From positions 1 to 43,728 of the forward strand of contig MHDC01000001.1 of the NCBI GenBank assembly GCA_001803415.1: a stretch of 43,728 nt of DNA, read 5' to 3'. How positions within the stretch are numbered: the first letter of the stretch is position 1; every line of letters starts with the position of its first letter. The DNA is from Microgenomates group bacterium RBG_16_45_19. Its GTDB lineage: Bacteria > Patescibacteriota > Microgenomatia > UBA1400 > RBG-16-45-19. Below the pieces are notes generated by a model. It saw only the letters and a list, made by a program, of their open reading frames with translations, was not told the origin of the DNA and made no database searches. The position numbers and the translations under genes were made by a program. This document shows, in pieces, positions 1-8,201 of this stretch.

Positions 1-553
1 GTAATCTCTCAATGATATTCACGCCAATGGTGTAGAGATATTTTGATGTTATAGCAAGACTTCCCCAACAGAAAAAGGCACCAATCGCTAAAGGTAACCA
101 AGTTGAATCAAATTTTAAATTCCTAACTTTTGATTTGGAAAGCATTACCAGAGGCGAAAAAGCTACGATCATAATTATGGCTAAGATAGATTTGGAAGTT
201 AATTCGCTTTTAAATAGGAAAATTGAAACTAAACTGGTAAAAACGACATAGCTTTTTGAGATAACCAGGCTATATCCAGGATTAGGTGCCCTTTCAATAC
301 TAATTAAAGACATAACATTACCAAAATAAGAAAAGAGGATTGCTTGAATAACTACGATGATGAATGCAAAGGTCGAAAGATGGAGATCCGTTCCATTGAT
401 GCCACTGATAATGGCATATACAATCACGGGGATAATAAACATAGCCAGATTATTTAGTTGAGTTGGAGTCTTTAAAAGTGAACTTTGTCGCACAGCCAGG
501 TATAAAACAACAGAAGAAATGAACATGATGAAACTGGCAATTACCCAGGTCAT
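1..553 (-). CDS. DMT/EamA-like membrane transporter, C-terminus cut by window edge
   Basis: The reading frame starts at an ATG at 553 and stays open to the left edge, so about 184 residues are visible and the rest lies outside the window. The protein is strongly hydrophobic, with about six membrane segments (for example TWVIASFIMFISSVVLYLAV at the start and IPVIVYAIISGI after it). This pattern of short hairpin-like helices is typical of drug/metabolite transporter (EamA-like) proteins, which move small metabolites across the cytoplasmic membrane. The substrate cannot be told. It lies 25 bp behind a 50-codon ORF and is probably cotranscribed with it. No clear SD precedes the ATG. Family assignment rests on hydropathy and general resemblance only. 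Confidence 0.55.
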   Translation of the reverse strand, partial: MTWVIASFIMFISSVVLYLAVRQSSLLKTPTQLNNLAMFIIPVIVYAIISGINGTDLHLSTFAFIIVVIQAILFSYFGNVMSLISIERAPNPGYSLVISKSYVVFTSLVSIFLFKSELTSKSILAIIMIVAFSPLVMLSKSKVRNLKFDSTWLPLAIGAFFCWGSLAITSKYLYTIGVNIIERL

Positions 554-578
554 GAAATTATTTTAACACTTAAGAATG

Positions 579-731
579 TTATTTGGTTTCGAAGGAGGCG
601 GATTCCATTTTGGTTAGCAATTCACCCAATTTTTTAGCGTCTTCCTGATTCAAAACCACTTCCTGGCTCATGTTGATTTTGCCTTCAAACTTGAGGCGAA
701 CTAACTCTTCTACAGTAATGGCAATTCTCAT
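579..731 (-). CDS. small hypothetical protein, 50 aa
   Basis: A 50-codon frame begins MRIAITVEELVRLKFEG and ends SFETK before TAA. It has a good SD (AGAAGGTGAG) just upstream of the ATG and sits directly ahead of the transporter gene, so it is likely the first gene of that unit. The protein is soluble, charged and mostly helical in appearance, with no motif I recognise. Its start signal, sensible amino-acid composition and spacing argue that it is real although very short. Confidence 0.55.
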   Translation of the reverse strand: MRIAITVEELVRLKFEGKINMSQEVVLNQEDAKKLGELLTKMESASFETK

Positions 732-764
732 GAGTCTCACCTTCTTTCCAACCAACCAAACTTT

Positions 765-794
765 GTATTACTTTTATCTTAGCACTGGCTTCAA
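765..794 (-). promoter_or_regulatory. candidate promoter for the small ORF and transporter
   Basis: On the minus strand TTGAAG (789-794) and TAATAC (765-770) are separated by 18 bp, about 34 nt ahead of the ATG at 731. Both boxes are imperfect matches to a sigma-70-type promoter. This is the best candidate between the small ORF and the insertion sequence; nothing else is visible in 795-940. Confidence 0.35.
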
Positions 795-947
795 GTTGGT
801 ATGAGGGTGCCCAAAAAATTCCAAGTTAAACAAACTATCGAAAAATGAAGTGACCAATTTATGAAATTGATTCGACTAAATAGATTCTGAGCTCTTAACT
901 TGCCCATTCGATAAATATTTTTTCTAAAAAACTGATTTGCCTCAGTA

Positions 948-1981
948 GTTACGCACTTTAACATTGATTAGACTGATTTGACAGGCAATACCAAATGCAG
1001 GCATGATAGTTCTGAAAGGAATTACTATGCCTGCCCCCTTAGTATGCTACATTCGCGGTTTGTTGCAAGGGTTTTCTTGCTCAGCCACTTCATTGTCCCG
1101 TCAGTTTGCCTGGTCTCACGATCAGCTCACCCGCTCCCTCAGGAAACGATTTGCCTGGTGTACTTTCTGGCGCTGGCTCATCTTGACTTTGTTTGGCCCC
1201 TTAAAAGACGGGTGGCTGATTATCGACGACACCATCATTGCCAAACCCTACGGTAAACTCTTTGCTCAAGCCAGTTATGTCTACTCCTCCGTCTTGGGTA
1301 AAAGTGTCAAAGGCTACGACGTCGTCTTGCTCTGTTGGAGTAACGGCAAGATCACTGTTCCTTTAGCTTGGTGCTGGTACAAAAAAGGCGGGAAAACCAA
1401 AAACACGCTGGCCCGCGAGTTACTCTCCGTTGCTAAACACACCTGGAAACTGAAACCCAACATGATTCTCTTTGATGCCTGGTATATGGAGAAGCACTTA
1501 ATCAACTGGTTAACGGTTAACCACTGGCGCTTCGTCTGCCGCTGTCGTAGTAACCGAGTCTTAAATGCTTGTCCGGTCTGGCAGGATTTACCCGTTAGTG
1601 GGGATGAAGTGGTGGGTTGGATTACCTGGCAAACCAGAGTCAAGGTTATCAGAGACGATAACAGATTCCTGGCAACCAATGATCCAACTCTAAGTGTTAT
1701 GGAGATCTGCGAATGGTATGCCCGAAGGTGGCCGATTGAGGACATTTTCCGCATGACCAAGAGCAAACTCCATCTGGAGGAGTGTCAAGGCCGGAGCTTA
1801 CGGGCTCAGCAAACACACTGGGGTACAGTGCTCACGGCTTATGTTATTCTCCTTCACCAGAAAGTGACCAAACACCCCACTAAAACTCTATACCAGTTAC
1901 ACGAAGCGTGGATGATGAGAACCAATCTCTCCAGATCGGCTAGTCGATATTACTATCAAGTACTAGGGACTGCGTAAGTCC
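948..1981 (+). mobile_element. insertion sequence with DDE transposase; ends approximate
   Basis: A single transposase gene fills the element. Likely ends are the related motifs GTTACGCACT (left, from 948) and GACTGCGTAAGTCC (right, to 1981), which share TTACGCA in inverted orientation; the right end also contains the small palindrome GGACT/AGTCC. A second inverted pair, ACAGGCAATA at 981-990 and TATTGCCTGT at 1982-1991, gives a competing choice. I could not find a convincing target-site duplication at either pair, so the exact boundaries are unresolved. Confidence 0.6.
1027..1977 (+). CDS. IS4/IS701-like DDE transposase
   Basis: A 316-residue transposase that would cut and paste the element it lies in. 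The RNase H-like catalytic triad is visible: Asp in LIIDDT (about residue 67), Asp in LFDAWY, and Glu in RRWPIEDIFRMTK, followed by the LEECQGRS...QQTHWG signature common in IS4/IS701-related enzymes. The start chosen is the ATG at 1027 because GAAAGGA stands 7 nt before it; an upstream in-frame ATG at 1003 lacks such a site. Length is close to that of a compact intact transposase and no frameshift is seen, so it may be functional. The family name below the level of DDE transposase is uncertain. Confidence 0.8.
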   Translation: MPAPLVCYIRGLLQGFSCSATSLSRQFAWSHDQLTRSLRKRFAWCTFWRWLILTLFGPLKDGWLIIDDTIIAKPYGKLFAQASYVYSSVLGKSVKGYDVVLLCWSNGKITVPLAWCWYKKGGKTKNTLARELLSVAKHTWKLKPNMILFDAWYMEKHLINWLTVNHWRFVCRCRSNRVLNACPVWQDLPVSGDEVVGWITWQTRVKVIRDDNRFLATNDPTLSVMEICEWYARRWPIEDIFRMTKSKLHLEECQGRSLRAQQTHWGTVLTAYVILLHQKVTKHPTKTLYQLHEAWMMRTNLSRSASRYYYQVLGTA

Positions 1982-2058
1982 TATTGCCTGTAAAAATTCT
2001 ATAACCACATGAGTGTATGATGAATTATTTTCTGGTGATAGTTTACTCGTCACGATTA

Positions 2059-2110
2059 ACTATTTAAAGTGAATTCTTCCAGTTCTCTGATGCCGCCGAA
2101 GGCGATCCAG
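2059..2110. repeat. left copy of 52-bp direct repeat (old dinB 3' end)
   Basis: This segment repeats 2987-3038 in the same orientation with 7 mismatches in 52 bp. Read on the minus strand it encodes IAFGGIRELEEFTLNS then TAA, nearly the same as the C-terminus of the Y-family polymerase (IAFGGIKELEEFTLSS). It is therefore either the displaced original 3' end of that gene or a donor copy brought in with the toxin cassette. Confidence 0.85.
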
Positions 2111-2117
2111 GCTAAAA

Positions 2118-2126
2118 TGATATAAT
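2118..2126 (+). promoter_or_regulatory. extended -10 promoter of the toxin-antitoxin pair, predicted leaderless
   Basis: TGA followed by a perfect TATAAT (2121-2126) ends 6 nt before the ATG at 2133. Transcription starting about 7 nt downstream of the -10 would begin at the start codon itself. No -35 box is evident, as expected for an extended -10 promoter. Confidence 0.6.
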
Positions 2127-2132
2127 AAGTAT

Positions 2133-2330
2133 ATGTATAACTGGTCGACGGATACGGCAAGATTAAAACATGATCCAGACAAATTGACTAAGTTTATGTT
2201 GGAACAAAGAATAAATTTCGGCCTTAATGGGTCGAAACTAAAGCAAAATGATTTGATCAAATTTTGGAAGGATTTGGATATTGATCAATATCGGAAGAAA
2301 TATTTAAGTTCCCTATTATGGCCAAAATAA
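2133..2330 (+). CDS. small partner (putative antitoxin) of AbiEii-like protein
   Basis: A 65-residue basic protein that overlaps the start of the nucleotidyltransferase gene by 13 bp, so the two are translationally coupled. It starts MYNWSTDTARLKHDP, has LEQRINFGL in the middle and ends in SSLLWPK. No DNA-binding domain of the usual AbiEi kind is visible. I infer an antitoxin or accessory role from its position as the first gene of a two-gene unit whose second gene is an AbiEii-type toxin; similar small ORFs precede such genes in related genomes, but that is memory, not a search. It has its own extended -10 box and no SD. Confidence 0.55.
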   Translation: MYNWSTDTARLKHDPDKLTKFMLEQRINFGLNGSKLKQNDLIKFWKDLDIDQYRKKYLSSLLWPK

Positions 2331-2980
2331 ATCTTAACCATGAACAAAACCTATTTCTTAAGCAGATTCGTCATTCGTCTTTAAGTCAGTCGTTTTATTT
2401 TACCGGTGGGACAGCGCTAGCCTATTATTACTTACAACACAGGCTTTCAGAGGATTTGGACTTCTTTTCCAAGCAAGAATTTGAACCATTAGAGATTACA
2501 ACTTACCTTAAGTCTCTTAAAGACGTCTTAGCCTATAAGTCATTTGATTTTCAATCATCGTTTAACCGAAATATCTATCAACTGCGTTTCGGTCAGGGTC
2601 GGTTTTTAAAAGTGGAATTTACCTATTTTCCTTTTGAACAAATCGAACTCCCCCGTAATGATAATTGCTTATTAGTTGATAGTTTGACGGATATCGCTGC
2701 CAATAAGTTATTCACGATTGCCCAAAAACCGCGCGGTCGGGATTATTATGATCTTTATGCCATCCAGCTTCACCAGCCTATAGATTTCAAGCAACTTAGA
2801 TTGCAGGCTAAAGCTAAATTTGATTGGCACATCGATCCATTGCAATTGGGGACCCAATTTAATCGGGTAGCTGAATTTATGGATGACCCGATTTTGACGA
2901 AGCGGTTACCCCGTCAGGCGGTAATCAATTTTTTTAGTAATCTGGCTAAGAGTTTTAAAGATGAGTTTTTGTTAGTTTAA
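2318..2980 (+). CDS. AbiEii/AbiGii-type nucleotidyltransferase (type IV-like toxin)
   Basis: A 220-residue member of the AbiEii nucleotidyltransferase family, whose characterised members transfer nucleotides to cellular RNA and arrest growth, in some cases blocking phage. The polymerase-beta fold signature is present: FTGGTALA (residues 28-35) and LSEDLDFF (43-50) with the metal-binding Asp46 and Asp48. Downstream, DSLTDIAANKLF and RGRDYYDLY are the conserved helical motifs of this family. Catalytic residues look intact. It is encoded with the small ORF in front of it and the pair sits in a cassette bounded by direct repeats. Toxin activity is inferred from the family. Confidence 0.8.
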   Translation: MAKINLNHEQNLFLKQIRHSSLSQSFYFTGGTALAYYYLQHRLSEDLDFFSKQEFEPLEITTYLKSLKDVLAYKSFDFQSSFNRNIYQLRFGQGRFLKVEFTYFPFEQIELPRNDNCLLVDSLTDIAANKLFTIAQKPRGRDYYDLYAIQLHQPIDFKQLRLQAKAKFDWHIDPLQLGTQFNRVAEFMDDPILTKRLPRQAVINFFSNLAKSFKDEFLLV

Positions 2981-4258
2981 ATTCTCACTACTTAACGTAA
3001 ATTCTTCCAGTTCTTTGATGCCGCCGAAGGCGATGCGGTCGGGGACATTGTGGCTGGTGCCGAGCATCCGGGCAGGGGTGATGACAAACTGGCCCCAGCG
3101 TTCGTTGACCGCGTCCAGAGCTTGACAGAGACGGGCCTGCCGGTCGATCTGGCCGAAAAGGTCCAGTTGTAAATTTTCGGCTTTAACCAGATTGAAGACC
3201 GAAACAGCCAGGGTGTGAACCGGCTTCCGATAAGGACAATGGAGAAACAGGCGGATCAGATAACGATAGATCTCCCGGGCATCAAAAAGAACACTTTTAG
3301 TCTTCATGCCTTGGTGCCAATAAGAAAAATCGCGATAGAGAAGCGCTAAATGAACGCCTTGGGCGTACCAACCGGCTCGGCGCAAGCGAAAGCTCATTTT
3401 TTGAGTAAGTTTTGTTAGCAATGGCGCCAGTTGATCATAGCTTGCCAGCGGCCGGGGCAGGGCGTAAGAGTTGCCGTAGCTTTTGCGGCTAAAAACGGCA
3501 GCGTCGCTTTCCCAACCTCTAAGTTTTAAATACCAATAGTAACCTAAGACCGATTGGAAAGCAGCTTTAAGAGTCAGGAGGGGGGCGCGATAGAGGTCAA
3601 AGACGGTGTAAATACCGGCCTGATTCAAGCGGACGGCGTTTTGCCGAGCAATGCCGCAAAGATCGGTCAAGTTTAAAGTTTGATAAATGGCGGCGGCGTT
3701 TTGGTAATTGATTTCGTCCAAGCCATCGGGTTTATGAAGACCGGCAGCCGTCTTGGCTAAAAAGCGATTGGGGCCAAGACCAATCGAAACGGTCAGCCAG
3801 TCACCAATCTCACTTTTAAGGCGGCGTTTGATGTCTTGGGCGACGGTTTTCATACCCCGGGAGTAAGCCGGGTAACCTTCCAGGTTAAGCACAAACTCAT
3901 CGATGGATTTGGGGACAATTTGGTCGGTATATTGGGTGAGGAGGCGGCGCAAAGCCAGGTGGACGTGGCGGTATTTCCAGGGATCGGGAGATTTAACAAT
4001 CAAACCCGAGCAGAGTCTTTGGCCGTCTTTGACCCTCAGGCCGGTTTTGACGCCATAACTTTTGGCTTCGACCGAAGCAGCCAGAATACAGCCGCCAGGA
4101 GAGGGGTAAGCGGCCACCGCTACCGGTTTACCCCGCAACAGCGGATTGGCTTGCTGCTCGATAGTGGCAAAACAGGAATTGAGGTCGAGATGGAGAATGG
4201 TACTAGGCTGACGGTTGAAGCCGACGTCAAAGCCTTGATATTTAGTTTGACTGTCCAT
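2972..4258 (-). CDS. dinB: Y-family DNA polymerase (DinB/UmuC-like)
   Basis: A translesion polymerase of 428 residues. The N-terminal palm carries HLDLNSCFA (first catalytic Asp), and SIDEFVLN supplies the second acidic pair. A helix-hairpin-helix segment (LTDLCGIARQNAVRLNQAGI) and a little-finger region follow. The start chosen is ATG 4258, with GGTGG 5 nt upstream; an in-frame ATG at 4279 would extend it inside the preceding gene. It overlaps the hsdS 3' end by 17 bp and is last in the lexA-led convoy, so it is probably under SOS-type control, like UmuC with UmuD. Its last codons lie in a 52-bp repeat, so the present C-terminus (SSENLN) differs from what seems the older one (NS). Confidence 0.88.
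   Translation of the reverse strand: MDSQTKYQGFDVGFNRQPSTILHLDLNSCFATIEQQANPLLRGKPVAVAAYPSPGGCILAASVEAKSYGVKTGLRVKDGQRLCSGLIVKSPDPWKYRHVHLALRRLLTQYTDQIVPKSIDEFVLNLEGYPAYSRGMKTVAQDIKRRLKSEIGDWLTVSIGLGPNRFLAKTAAGLHKPDGLDEINYQNAAAIYQTLNLTDLCGIARQNAVRLNQAGIYTVFDLYRAPLLTLKAAFQSVLGYYWYLKLRGWESDAAVFSRKSYGNSYALPRPLASYDQLAPLLTKLTQKMSFRLRRAGWYAQGVHLALLYRDFSYWHQGMKTKSVLFDAREIYRYLIRLFLHCPYRKPVHTLAVSVFNLVKAENLQLDLFGQIDRQARLCQALDAVNERWGQFVITPARMLGTSHNVPDRIAFGGIKELEEFTLSSENLN
2987..3038. repeat. right copy of 52-bp direct repeat, inside the Y-polymerase gene
   Basis: Same orientation as 2059-2110. This copy forms the present C-terminal codons of the polymerase gene, which continues five residues further than the left copy before stopping at 2972. 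Together the two copies bracket the toxin cassette like attachment sites. Confidence 0.85.
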
Positions 4259-5597
4259 GTTGACCACCATTGGTTTCAATCATGTCTTCAACCATTTTTT
4301 TAGCTTGCTCCAGCAATGCCTTGGACTTTTGCCGGGCCTCGTGGGATTTAACCACCAAATCGGCAATTTGCTGTTGACTGTTGGTGGGTATCGTTGGTAA
4401 TAATAATCCTTCAAGAGTTTCTTGTGGCACAGCGGCAAGAATAGTGCCAGCGCACTGTTGTTTTAGTTGCATTTGAAAAATAATGCTTTTAGCCAGTACC
4501 AGCAAAACTTCTGGTAATAGGTGAGGACTGCGAAATTGGAAAAACCCGGTTGAAGCCAAATTCCCGCTGTGCTTTTTATCAACTAAGGCAACTTTGTCTA
4601 AGGAACCTTCAATGCTAGAAACAATTACGTCCCCTTCTTCAAGCAACCTTTTAGCGCGACTTGGGGCTTCTCTGCCGGTAACTTTGGTGAAACCCTCAAT
4701 AATACCAATGGTTGGATTGATGTTAGATAGCTCAATGTAATAAAAAACTACATCACTACTATCAGTTGGACTGAAGTTTGATTTAACGTTAGTAATAACT
4801 TCAGATAATTTTGAGGCTCTCTTGGTTTTTAACTTAGAAATTAACCTTTCATATTTTGGCTGGAAGTAGTCGGCGTCGAGGCGGTTAGCTGTTTGAATGT
4901 CGGAAAAATTGACGGTGTAAGATAAATCTTGTGAGGGCTGAAAATCTTTTAAGCCCAATTCTTCCAACAGTAAATTCTCGGCTTGTTGGTATAAAGTTTT
5001 TGAGGCAGTGGTTTTGTTGTAAGCTTCACTTAGTAGCTTTTCTATTGTGATTTGGATGTGGGGTGGTATTTTAGGTATTTTTATTGCTCTAAATCTGGCT
5101 GGGCTAAAATTAGTTTGATTACTGGTCATCATGTGTTTTTCAATTTCTTGTCTTCCGATATTAGTATTTAGAAAAACGGCTAAAGTAGAAGAGTTAATCA
5201 AACTAGCTTTTGGTCTGACCCGGAATAGGTATGAGGCAAAAGCCATATCCTCATCCCTCATAACCAAGGCTGCTTTACCAACTAATTTTGGGTTGCCATT
5301 TGTTCTGCAAATTAAAACGTCGTCTTTTTTTAATTTTAGTTCCTCAAAGCTTTTCTGATTGATTTTTTCACAATATTTTTCTGGATGTTTAACAAACATC
5401 CCGTCAAACTCATTAAGACGTAATACGGGATAACCTCTACGGTTCTCATTTAACTCATTAGATGTCCCATACTGGATAAATGAGACAACTTGTTCTCCTG
5501 TTAAAAAGTCCTTAATGCTTGTTGGCGAACAATAGTATTCAGCATCGAGGCGGAGGGCGCCTTCGAGTTTACGTTTTTGAATAATGGAGTAGACCAT
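4242..5597 (-). CDS. hsdS: restriction-modification specificity subunit (HsdS-like)
   Basis: A 451-residue DNA-recognition subunit with the usual two half-site target-recognition domains. The repeated entry motif is visible at the start of each half (RLDAEYY near residue 17 and RLDADYF near residue 240), and each half ends in a helical spacer (LLSEAYNKT...LEELGL and VVKSHEARQKSKALLEQAKK). These helices set the distance between the two half-sites. The ATG at 5597, 5 nt after the methylase stop, is preferred to an upstream in-frame TTG. It would partner the fused nuclease/methylase and set its target sequence, which cannot be read from the protein. The first domain looks lower in GC than its neighbours, in keeping with frequent exchange of such domains. 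Confidence 0.85.
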   Translation of the reverse strand: MVYSIIQKRKLEGALRLDAEYYCSPTSIKDFLTGEQVVSFIQYGTSNELNENRRGYPVLRLNEFDGMFVKHPEKYCEKINQKSFEELKLKKDDVLICRTNGNPKLVGKAALVMRDEDMAFASYLFRVRPKASLINSSTLAVFLNTNIGRQEIEKHMMTSNQTNFSPARFRAIKIPKIPPHIQITIEKLLSEAYNKTTASKTLYQQAENLLLEELGLKDFQPSQDLSYTVNFSDIQTANRLDADYFQPKYERLISKLKTKRASKLSEVITNVKSNFSPTDSSDVVFYYIELSNINPTIGIIEGFTKVTGREAPSRAKRLLEEGDVIVSSIEGSLDKVALVDKKHSGNLASTGFFQFRSPHLLPEVLLVLAKSIIFQMQLKQQCAGTILAAVPQETLEGLLLPTIPTNSQQQIADLVVKSHEARQKSKALLEQAKKMVEDMIETNGGQHGQSN

Positions 5598-5602
5598 AAT
5601 AT

Positions 5603-7555
5603 TCAACTTTCGGTCCAAAAATCTAATTTTTCTTGTTTGGCGAAGGTGATAAATTTATCGGCGATGGCGTCTAAATCGTGGTCTAATACCTTGTGGCCTC
5701 TAGTATCAAACATAAATTTACCGTTTTGGTCCTTTTTAAAGGCATAATCGCCAGAATTATCTTTGCCGCCTTTTTTGGATACCGCCATAAAAATAGGGTA
5801 ATCTTTTAATGGTTCGCCCACCCATTTTTGCAGGAAAAGGACAGAGGTTTTGGTGCCGGTGTGAGGTTTGAAAGTATTACCATGCAACCCTATCACGGCC
5901 AAAATACGGGCTTTAGTAAATAACCATTCGCGAATGTATTGCATGTTGGTGTTGTTGAAAACACCTTGGGGCAAAACAATGGCCAGTCGGCCGCCGGGAT
6001 TGACTGCGTCCAGAGATCTTTCAATAAACAAGATGTGACGCTCAACATCACCGCGCAGTCTGCCTTCCTTTTTGGCTAGTATATATTGACGTAAAAGGCC
6101 TGGGTCATTGCGGTTCTCTCCGGCAAAAGGTGGGTTAGTCAATAATATATCAAAATCAAGATGGCGATATGTTTTTTGGTTGTCAGTTGCCGCTTCTGGG
6201 TTATCGAATTGATGCAATAACCGTTTCATTTCAACGCGTGCGTCTTCAGCCGCAATTCCCTGCCAGTCGCGGGCATCGAGTGAATTTCTTTTGAAGATGT
6301 GGTGTTTGCCGTCGCCAGCAATCAGCATGAGGGCTTGGGAAATACGGCGCATGTTATCATCAAAATCAATGCCATACAAATATTTGGCGGCGTAATCTTT
6401 TTTAGCTTGAACCGAAGGCAACTTGTCCCAAACGTGATACATACTATGAAGTAAAAAGCCACCAGAACCGCAGGCCGGATCAATTACCGTTTCACTTTCA
6501 TGGGGATTGAGCATCTTGACACACATTTTAATGACATAGCGCGGGGTGAAATATTGGCCTTTTTTGCCCTTGGAGACTTCGGTAATGAGGTATTCAAAGG
6601 CACTATCGATGATTTCGTATTCACCTTCGCCGGTTTCAAACAAGCGGACGTTTTCTAGGAACCCGACACAGATATTAAGACGTTCGGCTGAAAGTTTGAT
6701 CCGGTCAGATTCTTCAAAAGTGTCTGGCCATTCACGGGCGGCGTTTCTAAACATGGTGTTAATGGTTTGGTAAGTTTTATCAGGATCTTTATATTTTCTG
6801 AAGAGAATTTCCTTATCTACTCTTCTCTCCCTGGCTAATTTTTCATCAAATAATTTGGCGTAAATAATCTTAAAAATTTCCTCGAAAACATTGGCTCCTG
6901 AACCGGCCAACGCTAATTCCTCCATACGTTTAACAATGTCGACAAAATCAAACTTGGGATTTAAACCATCCCAGGTTTTTTTGATTTCAAACAAGTCATC
7001 TATAGTTTGATCGGCTCTGGGCAACTCACTCAAAGAATCATCATACTCTTTGGGGTACGGCCGGTATAAAATAACTCGCTCATTACCATTGGACCACACG
7101 CCAATTTCCGAACCTTCGGCTGATAAATAACTTTTGAGTTGTTCAATCCCTTTTTTCTCAACCGGGTTTTTGACTTCGATAATAATATAGGGAGTGATCT
7201 TATCTTTTTTATAAACGATGATATCGGCAGCTTTAACGTGGATTTCCCGGCCGAAGTGAACGCTTTTTTCGGTATCTAGTCGGTCTAGAGGATATTGGTA
7301 AACGTGATGTAATTTATAGAGCCAAAGTTGGCGAATAATTTCTTCCGGTTTGCCGGTTTGTTTGTTTGGATCGTAAACCAAACGGGGATTACCACTTTTA
7401 AGGTCTTTAACGAAAAAACGGCCAGTATCGGCAGTGATATAAAGGGCGCTGGCTAAATCAATGCCTTCAAATTCTCTAAGGCCGTAAATAATGTCTGGGT
7501 CGCGGAAAATTTGACTAATTACCTCTGAGGCTTGATTAGGCTTAACGGTTGGCAT
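5603..7555 (-). CDS. fused nuclease / N6-adenine methylase (BcgI-like RM subunit)
   Basis: A 650-residue protein with restriction and modification parts in one chain. Residues 70-165 form an HSDR_N-type nuclease domain with the PD-(D/E)xK core Asp111 and Glu127-x-Lys129 (KAADIIVY...YIIIEVK). The methylase follows: GQYFTPRYV (333-341), the SAM motif DPACGSGGF (359-367) and the catalytic NPPF (474-477). A helicase (HsdR motor) is absent here and nearby. With the HsdS-like gene behind it, this is the layout of type IIB/IIG enzymes such as BcgI rather than classical type I. ATG 7555 is used, 1 nt after the lexA stop, with GGAG upstream; an in-frame non-ATG start at 7609 lies inside lexA. Confidence 0.82.
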   Translation of the reverse strand: MPTVKPNQASEVISQIFRDPDIIYGLREFEGIDLASALYITADTGRFFVKDLKSGNPRLVYDPNKQTGKPEEIIRQLWLYKLHHVYQYPLDRLDTEKSVHFGREIHVKAADIIVYKKDKITPYIIIEVKNPVEKKGIEQLKSYLSAEGSEIGVWSNGNERVILYRPYPKEYDDSLSELPRADQTIDDLFEIKKTWDGLNPKFDFVDIVKRMEELALAGSGANVFEEIFKIIYAKLFDEKLARERRVDKEILFRKYKDPDKTYQTINTMFRNAAREWPDTFEESDRIKLSAERLNICVGFLENVRLFETGEGEYEIIDSAFEYLITEVSKGKKGQYFTPRYVIKMCVKMLNPHESETVIDPACGSGGFLLHSMYHVWDKLPSVQAKKDYAAKYLYGIDFDDNMRRISQALMLIAGDGKHHIFKRNSLDARDWQGIAAEDARVEMKRLLHQFDNPEAATDNQKTYRHLDFDILLTNPPFAGENRNDPGLLRQYILAKKEGRLRGDVERHILFIERSLDAVNPGGRLAIVLPQGVFNNTNMQYIREWLFTKARILAVIGLHGNTFKPHTGTKTSVLFLQKWVGEPLKDYPIFMAVSKKGGKDNSGDYAFKKDQNGKFMFDTRGHKVLDHDLDAIADKFITFAKQEKLDFWTES

Positions 7556-7556
7556 A

Positions 7557-8195
7557 TCAGTTGACTCCTTTGAGTTGTTGCTCTTTGATAATGGAAATAA
7601 CTTTACCAACCAGCTTCATTTCGTGGGTAAAGGGAATAAGCGGATATTGGGGATTTTCGGGCTTGAGATAGATATAGGGCGGCTGATCATCAGATATAAA
7701 CCGTTTGATAGTGGATTCACCTTTGATATCGGCCAAAACAATATCTTCGGAGGAAAATTCTTTTTGATTTTTAACCAAAACTACATCGCCGTCATCAATA
7801 CCGGCATTGATCATGGAATCGCCTTGAACTTTGAGGAGAAAGACTTCTTGGTCTAATTTTGAGACATTTCCAGGTAAGGTTTGCCATTCGCCATCGAGGT
7901 CAATGGTATCGATGGGTGCGCCAGCGTGAGAGATACCTAGAAAGGGAACTAGTGGCGGTTTACCGAGGGCAGTGTAACCGGCTGGTAAAATGGCAATGCT
8001 TCTGGCTACTCCCTGCTCTTTTTTGACTAAACGTTTGACTTCTAGCTTGTGAAGTAAATCAATAACTGACTGGTTAGAAGTTACACTTAAAGCTTGGCGC
8101 ATTTCTTCCATTGAGGGAGGATAGCCAGTATCCTTGATATATCGATAAATAATAGTTAACAGATCTTTTTGTCTTAAAGTGAGGGCAGGCTTCAT
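7557..8195 (-). CDS. lexA: LexA-family SOS repressor
   Basis: A 212-residue repressor. Residues 1-65 form the winged helix-turn-helix (LTLRQKDLL...GYPPSMEEMRQAL). The self-cleavage site is the Ala91-Gly92 bond in ISHAGAP, and the Ser127 (GDSM) and Lys164 (STIKRF) catalytic dyad is intact, so RecA-stimulated autocleavage is expected. It heads a minus-strand convoy with the fused restriction-modification gene starting 1 nt after its stop, then hsdS and dinB. The -10 box ends 6 nt before its ATG, predicting a leaderless transcript. A UmuD-like or RM-control role is possible, but the intact DNA-binding domain favours LexA. Confidence 0.88.
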   Translation of the reverse strand: MKPALTLRQKDLLTIIYRYIKDTGYPPSMEEMRQALSVTSNQSVIDLLHKLEVKRLVKKEQGVARSIAILPAGYTALGKPPLVPFLGISHAGAPIDTIDLDGEWQTLPGNVSKLDQEVFLLKVQGDSMINAGIDDGDVVLVKNQKEFSSEDIVLADIKGESTIKRFISDDQPPYIYLKPENPQYPLIPFTHEMKLVGKVISIIKEQQLKGVN

Positions 8196-8201
8196 AAAAT
8201 G

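Larger units (their letters stand above)
2059..3038 (+). mobile_element. putative toxin cassette inserted at the dinB 3' end
   Basis: The interval between the two 52-bp repeats holds only the small partner gene and the AbiEii-type gene on the plus strand. The repeats regenerate the 3' end of the neighbouring gene, as site-specific or homologous integration into a gene end would. No integrase is inside the cassette. The boundary is seen directly in the sequence; the mechanism is inference. Confidence 0.55.

Noticed and set aside
981-1991. ACAGGCAATA/TATTGCCTGT as terminal inverted repeats of the insertion sequence
   Set aside because: Perfect 10-bp pair, but not adjacent to a target duplication and competing with the TTACGCA ends; kept only as an alternative.
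7556-7609. Longer N-terminus of the fused nuclease/methylase starting at 7609
   Set aside because: It would start at a non-ATG codon within lexA; ATG 7555 right after the lexA stop has GGAG upstream.
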